The notes under the pieces: generated by a model
Told to the model about the DNA's origin: nothing
Seen by the model: only the letters and a program-made list of their open reading frames with translations
Database searches by the model: none
Part shown: piece by piece, positions 8,701 through 20,930 of the stretch
How positions within the stretch are numbered: the first letter of the stretch is position 1
Layout of the letters: every line of letters begins with the position of its first letter
NCBI GenBank assembly: GCA_029449245.1
Contig: JANATF010000002.1
Location: forward strand, 2,232,001 to 2,296,000
DNA from: Mortierella alpina
Lineage: Eukaryota > Mortierellomycota > Mortierellomycetes > Mortierellales > Mortierellaceae
Direction: 5' to 3'
DNA: 64,000 bases
Program-made: the position numbers and the translations under genes

Positions 8701-11700
8701 GCTTGAGATGGCGAAGCAGACTTCATTTCTGCACACAGCGGATGCAGATCTGGATGCTAGCAAAAAGGGCACTCAGCAAGCATGGTACTTTCTTCATCTT
8801 ACTTTCCAAGAATACTTTGCGGCAACATGGGTGGCCCAACATTTCCAACAACCAATCTCAACTGGGATGCAGGAATATTTCACAGGAACAAGGCTGGCTC
8901 AGGATCTTCAACAGCCACTTCCAAGAGGAATGATGACGGTGGAGCAAGCAAACGTGTTCGTGCAGGAGCACAAATACAACCCTCGATACGAGATTATGTG
9001 GTGGATGGTCGCAGGACTGCTAGAGGGCGAAGCACTCAAAGACTTTTTTGATCTTTTACAAGGAGCACCACGCGATTTGATCGGAGGTCGACATCAGCAA
9101 ATATTGGCATCTTGTCTGAATGAGGCGCGAGCTCGATTGAGCCCGACAACTGTGACGAGCTTAGACGGGGAGCTGATGAAGTGGCTTCGCTATGAGATTC
9201 AAACCTGTCGCGATGATCACGACATAAGCATGCTGGGTAGTCAGAGTTCATTCCCGGAAAGCCTTCTGGTCAATCATTTGAATCACAGCAATCTATCGAA
9301 AGCAATTCTTGTGAACACTTTGGGGACTCGTTCCATATTGTCAGAAGCGTCAATCCAGTCCCTCATTGGCGCACTCAAGGATGAAGATGCTGATGTCAGG
9401 CGGAGAGCAGCGTGGGCATTAGGCAAGCAGTCCACGTTGTCAGAAGCGGCCATCCGGTCCCTCACTGGCGCACTCAACCATGAACATGCAGATGTCAGGC
9501 ACAGAGCAATAGAGGCATTTGACAACAAGTCCACGTTGTCAGAAGCGGCCATCCAGTCCCTCATTGGCGCACTCAACGATGAAGATGTAGATGTCTGGCG
9601 GAGAGCAGCATGGGCATTAGGCAAGCAGTCCACGTTGTCAGAAGCGGCCATCCAGTCCCTCCTTGGGGCAGTCAAGGATGAAGATGTAACTATCAGGCGG
9701 AGAGCAGCATCGGCATTGGGCAGCCAGTCCGCGTTGTCAGAAGCGGCCATTCAGTCCCTCATCGGCGCACTCAAGGATGAAGATGCAGGTGTCAGGTACT
9801 CAGCAGAAGAGGCATTATACAAGCAGTCTACATTGTCAGAAGCGGCCATCCAGTCCCTCATTGGATCACTTAACCATGAAGATGCATCTGTCAGGTCCTC
9901 AGCAGCATCGGCATTAGGCAAGCAGTCCACGTTGTCAGAAGCGGCCATTCAGTCGCTCATCGGCGCACTCAAGGATGAAGACGCAGATGTCAGGCAGAAA
10001 GCAGCAGAGGCATTATCCTACCAGTCCACGTTGTCAGAAGCCGCTATCCAGTCCCTCATTAGCTCACTCAAGGATGAAGATGCATCTGTCAGGTCCTTAG
10101 CAGCAGTGGCATTTGGCGACCAGTCGACGTTATCAGAAGTGGCCCTCCAGCCCCTCATTGGCGCACTCGATCATGAAAATGCAAAATTAAGATACTCAGC
10201 AGCATCGGCATTAGGCAACCAGTCCACGTTGTCAGAGGCGGCCATTCAGTCCCTCATAGGCGCACTCAAGGATGAAGATGCATATGTCAGGCGCACGGCA
10301 GCATCGGCATTATGCAAGCAGTCCACGTTTTCAGAAGCGGTCATCCATTCCTTCATTGGCGCACTCGACCATAAAGATGCAATGGTCAGTGTCTTCGTAG
10401 CATTGGCATTGGGAAAGCAGTCCACGTTGTCAGAATCGGCCATCCGGCCCCTCATTGGCGCACTTAACCATGAAAACGCGTCTGTCAGGTCCTCAGCGGG
10501 ATCGGCATTAGGCAAGCAGTCCACGTTATCAGAAGCGGCCATCCAGTCCCTCATTGGCGCACTTAAGGATGAAGTTGCATTTGTCATGTCCTCAGCAGCA
10601 GAGGCATTGACATTAGGCAAGCAATCCTCGTTGTCAGAAGCGGCCATCCAGTCCTTCATTGGCGCACTCCAGGATAAGGATTATTATGTCAGGCGGACGG
10701 CAGCAGAGGCATTAGGCAACCAGTTCACGTTGTCAGAGGCGGCCATCCAATCCCTCATTGGCTCACTCAAGGATGAAAACGCCTCTGTCAGGCGTACGGC
10801 AGCAGAGGCATTAGGCAACCAGTCGACGTTATCAGAAGCAGCCATCCAGTCCCTCATTGACGCACTTATGGATGATAGAGCATCTGTCAGGTACTCCGCA
10901 GCAAAGGCATTAGGCAAGCAGTCAACGTTGTCAGAAGCGGCCGTCCAGTCCCTCATTGGCACACTCAAGGATGAAGATGCAGGTGTCAGGTACTCAGCAG
11001 AAGAGGCATTATACAAGCAGTCTACATTGTCAGAAGCGGCCATCCAGTCCCTCATTGGATCACTTAACCATGAAGATGCATCTGTCAGGTCCTCAGCAGC
11101 ATCGGCATTAGGCAAGCAGTCCACGTTGTCAGAAGCGGCCATTCAGTCGCTCATCGGCGCACTCAAGGATGAAGACGCAGATGTCAGGCAGAAAGCAGCA
11201 GAGGCATTATCCTACCAGTCCACGTTGTCAGAAGCCGCTATCCAGTCCCTCATTAGCTCACTCAAGGATGAATGTGCATCTGTCGGGCGGAGGGCAGCAG
11301 AGGCATTAGGAAAGCAATCCACGTTGTCAGAAGCGGCCATCCAGTCCCTCACTGGCGCACTCAACCATGAACATGCAGATGTCAGGCACAGAGCAATAGA
11401 GGCATTTGACAACAAGTCCACGTTGTCAGAAGCGGCCATCCAGTTCCTCAGTGGCGCACTCAAGGATGATGCGTCTATCAGGCGCTATATTGCAGATGCT
11501 TTTAACATCCATTGGCACTCGGTGTGCATGGCACTTCCGAATCTGTCTGAGGCTGCAGTAGTCTCTATCTATAAGCATCATCTATTTTATTATAGCTGCC
11601 GGCATATAATGTCTCTACAAATACAAGACAACCGACTGTGCTACTACACACAGCAAGGTTTAGTGCGTACAGAACCCATGGAGGCGGGCAAGGCAGCACT

Positions 11701-11752
11701 TATCACATCAGCTTTCGAAGCTGTTCAACGTGAAATGGGGATATACACATAA
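5752..11752 (+). CDS. NACHT-HEAT NLR-like STAND NTPase, copy 2 (complete)
   Basis: Likely exons are 5752-5770 and 5859-11752, giving about 1970 residues. The main exon must be spliced at its 5' end because a stop lies in frame at 5852-5854. The micro-exon ATG at 5752 has a good context and a GTAAGT donor and joins in phase, but the acceptor is weak, so the first about 7 residues are uncertain. In order: a TPR-like helix pair (residues about 15-45), a Ser/Thr-rich linker, an armadillo-like helical region, NACHT with P-loop (about 659-667) and Walker B aspartate (about 742), 22 HEAT units (1165-1891) and a cap (1892-1970) shared with copy 1. This is the STAND architecture of NLR-type sensors: nucleotide switch plus repeat-based ligand surface. 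No known effector domain is visible at the N terminus. A 398-bp stretch of the NACHT region is identical to copy 1. Function as a non-self sensor is inference. Confidence 0.9.
9457..9557 (+). repeat. Exact internal duplication B, first copy (101 bp)
   Basis: Covers unit 2 with its unusual AFDNK ending. It is identical to 11344-11444 although the two lie 19 units apart. Confidence 0.88.
9768..10078 (+). repeat. Exact internal duplication A, first copy (311 bp)
   Basis: This 311-bp segment, covering most of HEAT units 5-7 and the start of 8, recurs base for base at 10962-11272 by my alignment. The offset is 1194 bp, that is twelve 99-bp units plus the 6-bp insertion in unit 13. Confidence 0.9.
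10962..11272 (+). repeat. Exact internal duplication A, second copy (311 bp)
   Basis: Second copy of the 311-bp block of 9768-10078; identity ends where unit 20 departs (TGT in place of GAT). Confidence 0.9.
11344..11444 (+). repeat. Exact internal duplication B, second copy (101 bp)
   Basis: Second copy of 9457-9557, in unit 21. Blocks A and B keep the same order in both places, but the spacing between them differs. Confidence 0.88.
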
Positions 11753-12679
11753 GACACAGTGACAACAACCCTGTCACTGTGTTATAATAAAGATCAACTG
11801 TTTGTACCATAGAATACCAGTGTCACGCATTTGCATACGCGAAAGCACTTACCAAATCCTCACATCGTGGTTGCATAGCTGACGCTTACCATTAATGCTT
11901 GCTTTTAGTGCTCACTGTGTTAACTCTGTGTAGCTGCCTGGATGGTACTCCTAGAGAGAGATGTTCCAACCTTTGTGGCAGTCCGGCGGCAAATGGCTGG
12001 TGATGGTGGTAGGCATATTAAAGTACCTGGGAAGGGGTCTGCGTAGGCCTGGCCTATTTACACGGGTGACAGCGAGGAGATAAATACCTGGAAAAAAGAA
12101 CGGGCTATCTCAGTACCTGTGAATTCGCTCAAAAACATACCTCGTACAAGCGAGACCCCGTTGGGCGCCAGCCACTGGTAGATGTGGCATGGGCGGTAGG
12201 GCGGAGGAGGATGAGTATTGGGAAGCAAGCTAAGGTATAGCATGCTTCGGCGAATTGGGAGCGGATATGTGTGTTGAAAATGGAAAGAGAAACGATAAAA
12301 GAGGCGAAGGATACATGTATATGCCATTTCTCCTGCAATATGGCCACACGCAAGTGATGGCCGAGCAGCCAGTGAAGACTCTTGATGACTGATCCCCCTC
12401 GTAGGCCAGTTCACGAACGTCAACGGCATTCGTCCCGTCAGATAAGGAAAATGGCAGATAAAAGCTCGTCTTTTCGTTTTACACACAAGGCCGGTGGAGG
12501 TGAAAGTCGGCCAGGGTTATCGTCACTTGGATTCTGAGGACACAGGTGTCAGTATTGGACCGGTGACATGCACCAAGGGAGCGACACAGAAGCTCCTTGT
12601 GAGATTTTATCAACCCAGAAGATATATTTTGAGTAAAGCCAATAAACATTACAAAGAAACTGTATAAAAACATCTTGCT
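11753..12679. other. Intergenic region between convergent genes
   Basis: Holds the 3' flanks of copy 2 (plus) and of the BEM2-like gene (minus). A polyadenylation-type AATAAA lies at 11786-11791, just after the copy 2 stop. Short ORFs present here have no recognisable family or compositional support. No RNA gene is visible. Confidence 0.6.
11786..11791 (+). terminator. AATAAA polyadenylation signal of NACHT-HEAT copy 2
   Basis: AATAAA 34 bp after the stop codon; a consistent position for a 3' end signal, not proven. Confidence 0.5.
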
Positions 12680-15600
12680 CTAGCCAAAGACGATGGTCTT
12701 TCTGCGCTGAGCCTTGGCAGCCTTCTGTCCTTGCTCCGATTCCACGTCCTTCCGATCAGCCACCGCAGCAGACGACGCCGACGCCGAAGAAGTGGACGAT
12801 GCGCCCACCACGAGTGGTGCTGCAGTGAGCATCATGATCTTGTCGTCTTCAAGAGCGGTGCGCTCTTCCTCATATTCATCCTCATCACTGTCCTCCAGAA
12901 TCTCCGGGAATTCACCTAGTCCTTCCTCGTCCTCGTAGACATCTCTGTCCTCGGCCTCAGCCTCTGCTGCTGCTGCAGTTGCTGTCGCTGCTACGGTTTC
13001 ATCCGCGACTTCATCGCCTTGTTCCTCGTCCTCGACATCGAACAGCCAATGGTACTGCAGAATCATGTTGCGGACAATATTCTGCTGATGGCCCAGGTTC
13101 TTCATCGACGTGGCAAATGAGTTGGCAGAGGATCCGCCAGGACGGAGCAAGGTTGGGCCAAAGACAATGGCGAGGTTGGTGGCATACATGTGGTTGATCT
13201 CTTCATAGTCCGTGACGCGTTCCAGATGCTCGATGACTCGCTTTAGGAGCAGATAATTGTGGGGGGGCAATGTGCGGATCAAATCCTTCATCGTCATCAG
13301 GCGTTCGTCATAGTCCTCTAGAGCTAATATAAAATAGAAATATGTAATGGGCTGGTGAGAAAATGTAATAGGGGGATCGTGAATGTATGACCATGAGCGG
13401 ATGTGCAAAAAAGAAACGATTGTTGTACCTGATGCAGCAATCAACGAGTCGTAAAGCGCGTTGGTCATGACGGCTTCGGGCAACTCGCGCAAGAATTGCT
13501 TCAGAGCTCCTGCGACGACGTTAATGTCCTTCCACTCGTCGTTGTCTAGATCGACCTCATGAGAACCTACGGATATATAAGCAACAGGCATACAGTTAAT
13601 ACCCAGGAAGTACCAATGCCTTGTTATAGCTATTAAAAAAGAATGCGACGGCCGATATTCAAGCAACGTTACCTGAGTTGAAGGAGAGTCGAAGTTTGTT
13701 GATGGAGGACATGGCACCAGGCACACGGTAGATACCAACTTCTTCCAGTCCACGTTTTTCAATCTCTGCAATACACTTCTCCACGATCAAGGGAATGTTG
13801 CCGTCGCCCATCAAATGTCGCAACTCGACCCCAAACACTATTTCAGCGTGAGAGATATAAGGATGTCAGCGAACTCGTTTCATCATACTGTACAACGTAA
13901 AAAAAAGTCCTTTCTCTGTTAACAGGCGACACTTGAAGCAGCCAAACAACTTACCCGAGTTTCGTCCTTTGCGCTCATTCTCCACAGCCAACGGCATTTC
14001 ATCCACCTGGGCGGCGGTCTCGAGCGCGTTTTTGAGGGACTCGTCATGATCCAGCAGGGTGCGTCTCTTGGCAGTCGCCTCTGCAGCTGCCTCGTTCATC
14101 ACCTTGATCCACTTGAGCATGTCTTCATAATCCAGAGCCTGCAGAAGTGATTGGCCGCCTTCTTCCGTCACGATCTTGAAGACAAAGTCCCGCTTCGTAT
14201 ACGTGTATGCAACAGAGCACGTCGAGTTGATCAAGTTGATGACGAGTGCTGGTTTCTGCGTCGTGGCGGTCAAGGTCGTTGTGGCAGAGTGAACGCTTCC
14301 TACCATCGACATCCGGGCGGTTTGTGCATGTGGCTGATAAGACTGTACTTGCTGCGAATCCATCATGCCCGGCTGATGATGATGATGTGAGATGCTGGAC
14401 CCGCCAATGTCCACAGGGCCCAAGTCATTGACGGCCGCATTCCCACCCATGACCTTGCCACTGATAGCGCTCCCCAAGGCGGTTGCATTGCTCACTGTCG
14501 TGGTAGCACTACTCCAAGAGTTGGTGATCGCCAGAGAGATGGGCCGCATTGCTCGCATCAGGGTCGACTTTAACAACTGGTTCTTGACGCGACTACGACT
14601 CTGCTCCAGTTTGATTTGCTTTTCAAGCGTCTTGGCTTGCTCCTGCTGGGCTCGTTGGATCCGCCCCTGAGTGTCCTTGATCTGTCGACCCAATTTCTCA
14701 TACTCCTTCTGGTCCCGCTTGATCTTTTCTTGCTGCATAGCTACAAGACGAGCAAACACCTTGACGGGCCGTGGTGAAGGAGAGCGTCCTGAACTTCCAA
14801 CGGAAGAGGCAGACAGCTGTCCAGTCGACGTATTCCGTTGAGCAGCAATCTCTCGCTGCGCCGCCTCACGCACCGCCTTCATCTGCAAACTCGAGGCCGG
14901 TCCGGTGGACAGACCCAACCATGCAGCCAGTGGTGAGACCGTGACGCTGTTGGTGAGCTCGCTGAGCTGCTTCTGACGCCGCGTAAAGACATTGACAAGA
15001 TCATAGAGATAATGGCGTTTGTCGAAATTGATGAGCAACGGGGACTCGTAGCTCATATCCCGAACATAACAGCAGGTCTCCAGCATGCGCTCTATCAGCC
15101 AACCGAGCGCTGGGACAAGGTCTCCTGCCACTTGATTGCTGGAGAACGGAATGACGGGTTCGTGTTCCTGATGGACTCTCAGAACATCCTCCAGAGTCTC
15201 CAATGCTCCCCTGCGCCCCTTTGCAACCTCGAGCCACAATCGCGAGTACGCTCGGCTCTCAGGGCTGACCAATGCACTCACCACAGCCGTCTCGATAAAG
15301 GATGGCACTCCTCCAATAGCGGGGCGCTCAGGATTGTGTGAACGCGGCTTGGTACCGGCTCCAAAATGGTCCATGGCAGACCGACTTCGCAGAATGACAT
15401 TGAGCAATTTTTGCACTCGGCAAAGTCGAGTCTCGAAGGTGATGTTGGGCGCAGCTACTTGAGAAATGACCCAGCCTCGAATAACGTGATGGAGTTTGCA
15501 CAAGCTTTGTAGACAGATGGGCAACGAACTGATCAATTGCTGACCGCTCCAGTTGGTTCCTAGGGCTCCGTGCTTTCGGATGGCGTACAGTGTGCTGTGG

Positions 15601-18600
15601 ATCCCTGTAATGACGACATCCTCCTCTCCGACCGCCGACGCGCTCGATCTGGGCAGGTACCACCCCAATGGATCTGCGGACTGTGACTCTAGGACCTCGA
15701 AGAGCATGAACCACTCATGAGTTCGAACAGAGAGAAAGTGTGCCAGCACAGCCGAGTTGAGCTGCTCCAAGATTTGATCCGCGCTCCAAGCATCTTCCAA
15801 TTGAGGTTCCTTCAAGGGCGGGACACCAAAAAACGTCTCCAAGGTGTGTGAGCCCAAGTGGGTTGCATCGATGGGTTTCATAGACTGTTGAACAGCAAGC
15901 CTCTTGATCGACTTCAGTCTCTCGTCAAGGGTCCGAGCCTCAATCCGGAGAGCCTCGTCCATGAGCAGTTTCTGAGACTCGGCTTGAGCGCACATGGACT
16001 TGAGGGTGAAGGCCAGTTTCGCCTTTAGCACCAAGTCGTCCATGAAATCAAAATAGTACGCCGTCAACCAATGCTCCAAGGCCTTTAGGACGTGGACCTG
16101 CATGGCCAAAATCTTTTTCCAATTGAATAAAGAGTGGTCACCTAGTCCAGCTCCAGAGCCAGGGCCTGAAAGTGCTGTTTGAAGAGATCCAGAGAATATG
16201 TCGAGACCCGAGGGGATATGAGATTCTCTTGTCCTGGATTCGTCCGCAAATGTGAACATGATGACAAGCTGGTCCAGCAAGCGAGCGGACGTGCAGAAGC
16301 TCCGGTAGGTCGCAAAGAGCGAATCCATGAATGCCTCCTGGTTGAGAACAAGCTGGCGGCTGGTCCACGTAATGAGATCTCCCTTCTCATCCATGTACTT
16401 CCCACTCTGTCCCTCCAGTCCCATCACAAGGACGTGAATCAGCATTTCCAGTGTTCCTGCCTTCACCACTACAGGCCGGGCGCCGTTGAGGACTAATAGA
16501 CTGTTCCTATTGGAGCTCTGACTGACAGCAGCGGGCTGTTGAGATTCGGATGGTGATCGCTGTTGCTGCTGCTGCTGGAGCTGCTGCGCCTCCTCCTCCT
16601 CCAAGATGACGGCCTTGACAAGTGCCTCCAGACTCTCGTCTTTGGCCTTCAGGATGAGATTGCCAGCCTCCAAGGAAATGATGGTGTAGCCAACGCCGGC
16701 CACACTTCGCATCGCCTGCAGCACTTCATTGTGCTCTGATTCCTCATAGTGATAGAGGCTCTCCCGCGCGACCGTATCGAGGTGTGGGTTGATCATATTG
16801 ATCATATGCTGGACTCCTACACCTGCTCCATAATGAGAACCACGCGGGGAAATTCTGGAAGGTGGGAATGAATAGGTGCGCTTGCGTGATTTTGGAAACG
16901 GCAAGCTGTTCATCGAGGTCAGATGCGTCGCTCCATGATGGGTCGCCAGAGATTCTGCGTATTCTATCGGTCCTGTTGCTCCTGTTGCTCCTACTATCAG
17001 TGTAGCAGACCCGGACAGTTGCTTGTCGTGGGTCTCTTTGGTGGCAATGGATTCGAAAGGATGCATGTCGTCAAAGGAACTCTTTCGATTGGTGTTTCCA
17101 GTATTCTCGAGAGTCAGGAGCAACTGCAGGGGGAAGAGGCGGTATTGCGGGCCGACTTCTGGGAACATCAGCGGAATGAAGCTGCCGGTCATCTTGCGAT
17201 TCTTGTAGTGGTAATCCAGATATTGTCCATTGAAATGGGGCTCGCATGCCAGGGATGACTCGAAGGCATCGTTCGACAGCTCGCTCGCATGATACTGATC
17301 GTGCAGCGTTTGACTAATGGAGGCCAAATGTCCAAAGTACTGCTGCAAATGCCCGTTCGCTGCGGTAGAGAGCGTGACCCGTGCTGGCGGCAATTGTGCT
17401 GGAAGAGACTTTCTGGCTCTGCAGAGGGTGGCGTGAATGTGCTCAAGCTTGTCGATGCTGAGCAGCGGTACCGGTGTCGATTGAATAAAGGAAGGCATAG
17501 CCCTGTCGAGCTGATCTACTGACTGCTTGATATTGCTGATACATGGTACAGACACATTCATACCCTCTAGAGACACGTCAATGATGGTGTTGAGGGACGC
17601 CTTGAGATCAAAGCTCGAGACCGCTAATTCCTGCAGGTCCTCCGTCACCATGTCCAGCTTGATAAGTAAAGGTACCCAGATCTGCGCCACCTCCAAACGA
17701 AGCTCAAGTGGTACATGCTTCCACGACTGCTGCAGGCGCACGACTCCCGGCGAGCAAATCCCGATGGCGATCGCAATGAACCCGGCCATATCTCCGATAT
17801 CCCGGCTGCATTGCGCTGTCCGGATCCATTGCGCGAGGAGAGCTGGCCGCCTTGATGTGCTCTGGACTGATTGTGTGGCGATGAGAATGTGATGGGTGAT
17901 GAGAACTGTCAGGAAATGAGGCGAGTACATCGAGAATACCAGTGGGCTTTGCCAGTGCTGCATGTTTGCTGCTGTGGGATACTGCCGCAGGAGGAATACT
18001 GGGTTATTCAGCAAGGCTGAGAATCCGCCAACTCTGGTCAATTGATCAGAGTGATAGCGCAGTACCTGCTCCGCAAACTGAGAAGGCTTCAGTCTTAGGA
18101 ACAGAGCTGGGGTCAACCCTGTGATGAGGACGTTTGAAAGATCCACTGTTGACTCTATAGACGGGATGGTCCGAGTCGAACTCTCGCGAATTGGCACTGG
18201 TGGCGATTGAACCTGGTCCTGGAGTTTCGCATCAATGTCCTTCAAGATCCTGTCTGCAGCCGCCCATTTCAATCCCTCCTGTAAGACAAGCTTGGTGGTT
18301 GCTCGAATCTCCTCCAGTACAGCCCTGTCCTCGATCTTGCCGTTGAACCCCTTGACCATCTCCCGCAACAGGGTCTCGACTCGTCTGCTTATTTCATCCG
18401 TGGCGTCCTTGCTCAGTGATCCAGAACGAAGGTTGACGCAGCGCTTCAGTTCTTTTAGGACGTGCAAGGTCGTCGTGAAGAGCTGATATGTCGCAGCGAA
18501 AACATAGACCAGTCCTGAGTGGGATCCTGCAAGATTGTTATAGACCAGCTCATGTACCAAGGCGTTGATAGAGGCACCCATTAGTTTTTCCTTGCCAGTT

Positions 18601-20858
18601 GCGTCGTCTAGGAGAAGAGTGAGTTCCGGGTGGGCTGTTGAATCGCAGAATGCCCGCGCCCGGTTCATTTTTTGTGTGTTGAGTACAAACTTGTTTGGAT
18701 CAGAGAAACCCCTGGGGGATGTTGGCGAATACAACGCATCCTTTGAGCCCGGATTCAATGCTAGACTTTCTGCTGAGACTGCGATCGCCAAAGGAAGGTG
18801 GTAGACGGTCAGAAATTGTTTGTCACACCCCTGCTGCCATTTTGTGTAATAACCCAAAAGACCAGACCAGCTCTTACCTCGACCATTGGATGCCGTCTTG
18901 GAGTTCGTTTGATAGATCTCCTTGACCCGATTGAATTTGGAATACCATTGATGCCGAACTTCCTGTGAGGGAGGTAGGAATAAAAGACGATGCGTGTATT
19001 CCTTGCCATCAATACTGGAGGTAATGACCAGCTCCAAAGTAGATGTTGTCTGGTGATTGTACGTTGGCATGGACGCAGCTGCATAGATTGATGATGCGTC
19101 CGAGTCTCTTGGGTTCCGTCCTATGGCGGATGAAGATCCCAACGCGGCAGAGGCAGGAGCTGCAAATGGGTAGAATGTTGTTGATGCGGTCGGCACTGGG
19201 GATGCCATGTCAAGCGCCTCTAGCTGTGACAAGGGGTAGGTAGCCTCGTGTTTCCATTTTGTAAAGTATCCCCGCTGCTTCTCTGACGGGCGGTCAAAGC
19301 TGCTCCGCGGTCTGAGATCGCCTTCGCTACCACGCGAATCGCTGGACTTGTGGCTAATGCCCGAGAATGAAGGTTGCCGCCTGCCCTGCACTAAATCCTG
19401 GCTGTCGCTCTTCTCATGTGAAACGGAGCTGCTAAACTTGATGGCGTCCTTCACCTTCGTAGAGGTGTACCGTATCCATTTACGCTTACAGATGATGACG
19501 CTGTCCTCGAAGAGCAGCAGTGCTACGTGCTTTTTGAACTGCATGGTCGAACGATCAATTTCGGTGAAACACTCGCCATAGATGTACTTTGAGACAGGTG
19601 GAGCCATGGCTTGCGCGCCCTGACTAAGGGACTTTGCGTTGCCCTCAAACAACAATGTTCTGGTCGAGGACTCGAATTTGGAGGCCGAGAGCACCATGCC
19701 ACACTCGCTGGTGATGGAGAGCCTCGAGGACGCCATGCCGCTGGATGAGGAATGTTGAAGCACATGTGCGACACTGCGGAGCGAACTATCAGGTGAGAGT
19801 TGGAGCTGGTGGCGCCGTTGGTGATCCTTGGGATCCTGGAACCTCGGCCGGTCCTCTGCAGCCAGGGGTTTATAGAAGTATAACTTGGAGCTCTTTAAAA
19901 GCACCTTGTACACCTTCCAACCGTGGCCAATCTCTCCAGAATGTAGCTCGACCTTCTTGTTGAGGAAGCCTTCTTGGTAGATGATGCTGCCTGTACTGAG
20001 ATGCTTTTGTGAGTTCGTGAGCGAGATTGTGGAAATGCGACGCTGGCTCATGCGCTGGCCTTGGCTCTGATCTGCGGTTTGATTACGCGCCGATCGAGGA
20101 GAGGGGAGAAGTAGAGTGTTGTGCGAGTTGCTCGAGGATGGCGACCGGCCGTCTGATGCTGAGAGCAGCCCCGGGTCTGACGAAGAGCCCACCTTGGCAG
20201 ACTTTCCCTGAGCAAACTGCAAAGGCTCTGGCTGAGGCTGTCGGCGGCTTGGAAGAGTGCGCGAGAAGAAGCGGGGTGAGGGGTGCGCCTGCGGTTGGTG
20301 GTTCTGGTGCTGGTGCAGTTGGGCTCCTGTACGTGTCATGCTGGCCCCGTCGTTCGGGTCTGTGTTGTCTGTGACCGTGCGCGGGGCCAGTGCGCTGCTC
20401 AGATCCGTGGGAGGCAATGGTGATGCCGGCTCTCCTGGCGCACGTCCTGTACCGGCCCTGGTCGATCTATCATCCTGTGCGCCCTTGACGGTCTCTGTGT
20501 TCTTTTTGGACTGGAGCAGGTCTCTTGCTGAGGATGTGATGGAGGTTGAGGCGTCGGCCACGGATCCAAACAGTTTGGCCTTGAGATATGAGAATGCAGA
20601 CACGCCGCTACCAGCACCATGGCTTTCTGCCGAGGCCGGTGTAGCAGCGCGAGTGTGGTTGCTAGTCGCGGCACTACCGCTGCTGGAGCTGAAGCCACTG
20701 CTTGAGCTGGCGTTGCTGGCCAGCGGGGCTTTTTGAAATCCTTCATGAGAAACAGTTTTGCGTGGTGTTGCCTCGGACTGGTCTGCAGCAGAGGCGCGTA
20801 GGTTGGCTAGCGAGGCAGAGTTTTTGGCGGACGGTTCCTTTTTGGCATGGTTGCTCAT
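12680..20858 (-). CDS. BEM2: BEM2-like RasGEF-PH-RhoGAP GTPase regulator
   Basis: Minus-strand exons 20858-13955, 13837-13673, 13566-13429 and 13323-12680 join in phase and encode about 2616 residues. In order: a long Ser-rich disordered N terminus, a split PH-like region (about 290-650), a RasGEF N-terminal domain (from about 1470), a RasGEF-like domain (about 1700-1950), a coiled coil (about 2040-2095), a PH-like segment (about 2190-2260) and a RhoGAP domain across the last four exons. The RhoGAP has the arginine-finger motif GIYRVPGA and the downstream NLAIVFGPTLLR motif, so GAP activity is likely retained. This order matches yeast Bem2, which switches off Rho-type GTPases during budding and wall morphogenesis; RasGEF activity is unproven in that family. 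The protein is longer than Bem2 (about 2167 residues). The C terminus is acidic with Glu/Ala runs. Confidence 0.85.
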
Positions 20859-20922
20859 AATGTGCTGAGAGATACCAGAAGGTGGTAGAGAGAGCCGTTG
20901 GGGCTGTCAGCGTGGTTCAAGG

Positions 20923-20930
20923 TATTTATA
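20923..20930 (-). promoter_or_regulatory. TATA box of the BEM2-like gene
   Basis: TATAAATA on the minus strand, 65 bp upstream of the ATG at 20858. It implies a short leader of roughly 40 bases and supports that start codon. Confidence 0.5.

Larger units (their letters stand above)
9332..11512 (+). repeat. HEAT-coding tandem array, 22 units of about 99 bp
   Basis: Twenty-two units; unit 13 carries a two-residue insertion and unit 22 lacks one residue, otherwise all are 33 residues. Units 5-7 recur exactly as units 17-19, and unit 2 recurs as unit 21. The consensus is the same as in copy 1, but the variable half uses more basic pairs (RR, HR, QK, RT) in columns 21-22. Confidence 0.93.

Noticed and set aside
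2786-11512. Regularly spaced repeats that could suggest a CRISPR array
   Set aside because: The units are contiguous in-frame 99-bp protein repeats without spacers, in a eukaryotic genome.
12058-12486. 142-codon minus-strand frame between convergent genes
   Set aside because: Unremarkable composition, no recognised motif, and located in two 3' flanks.
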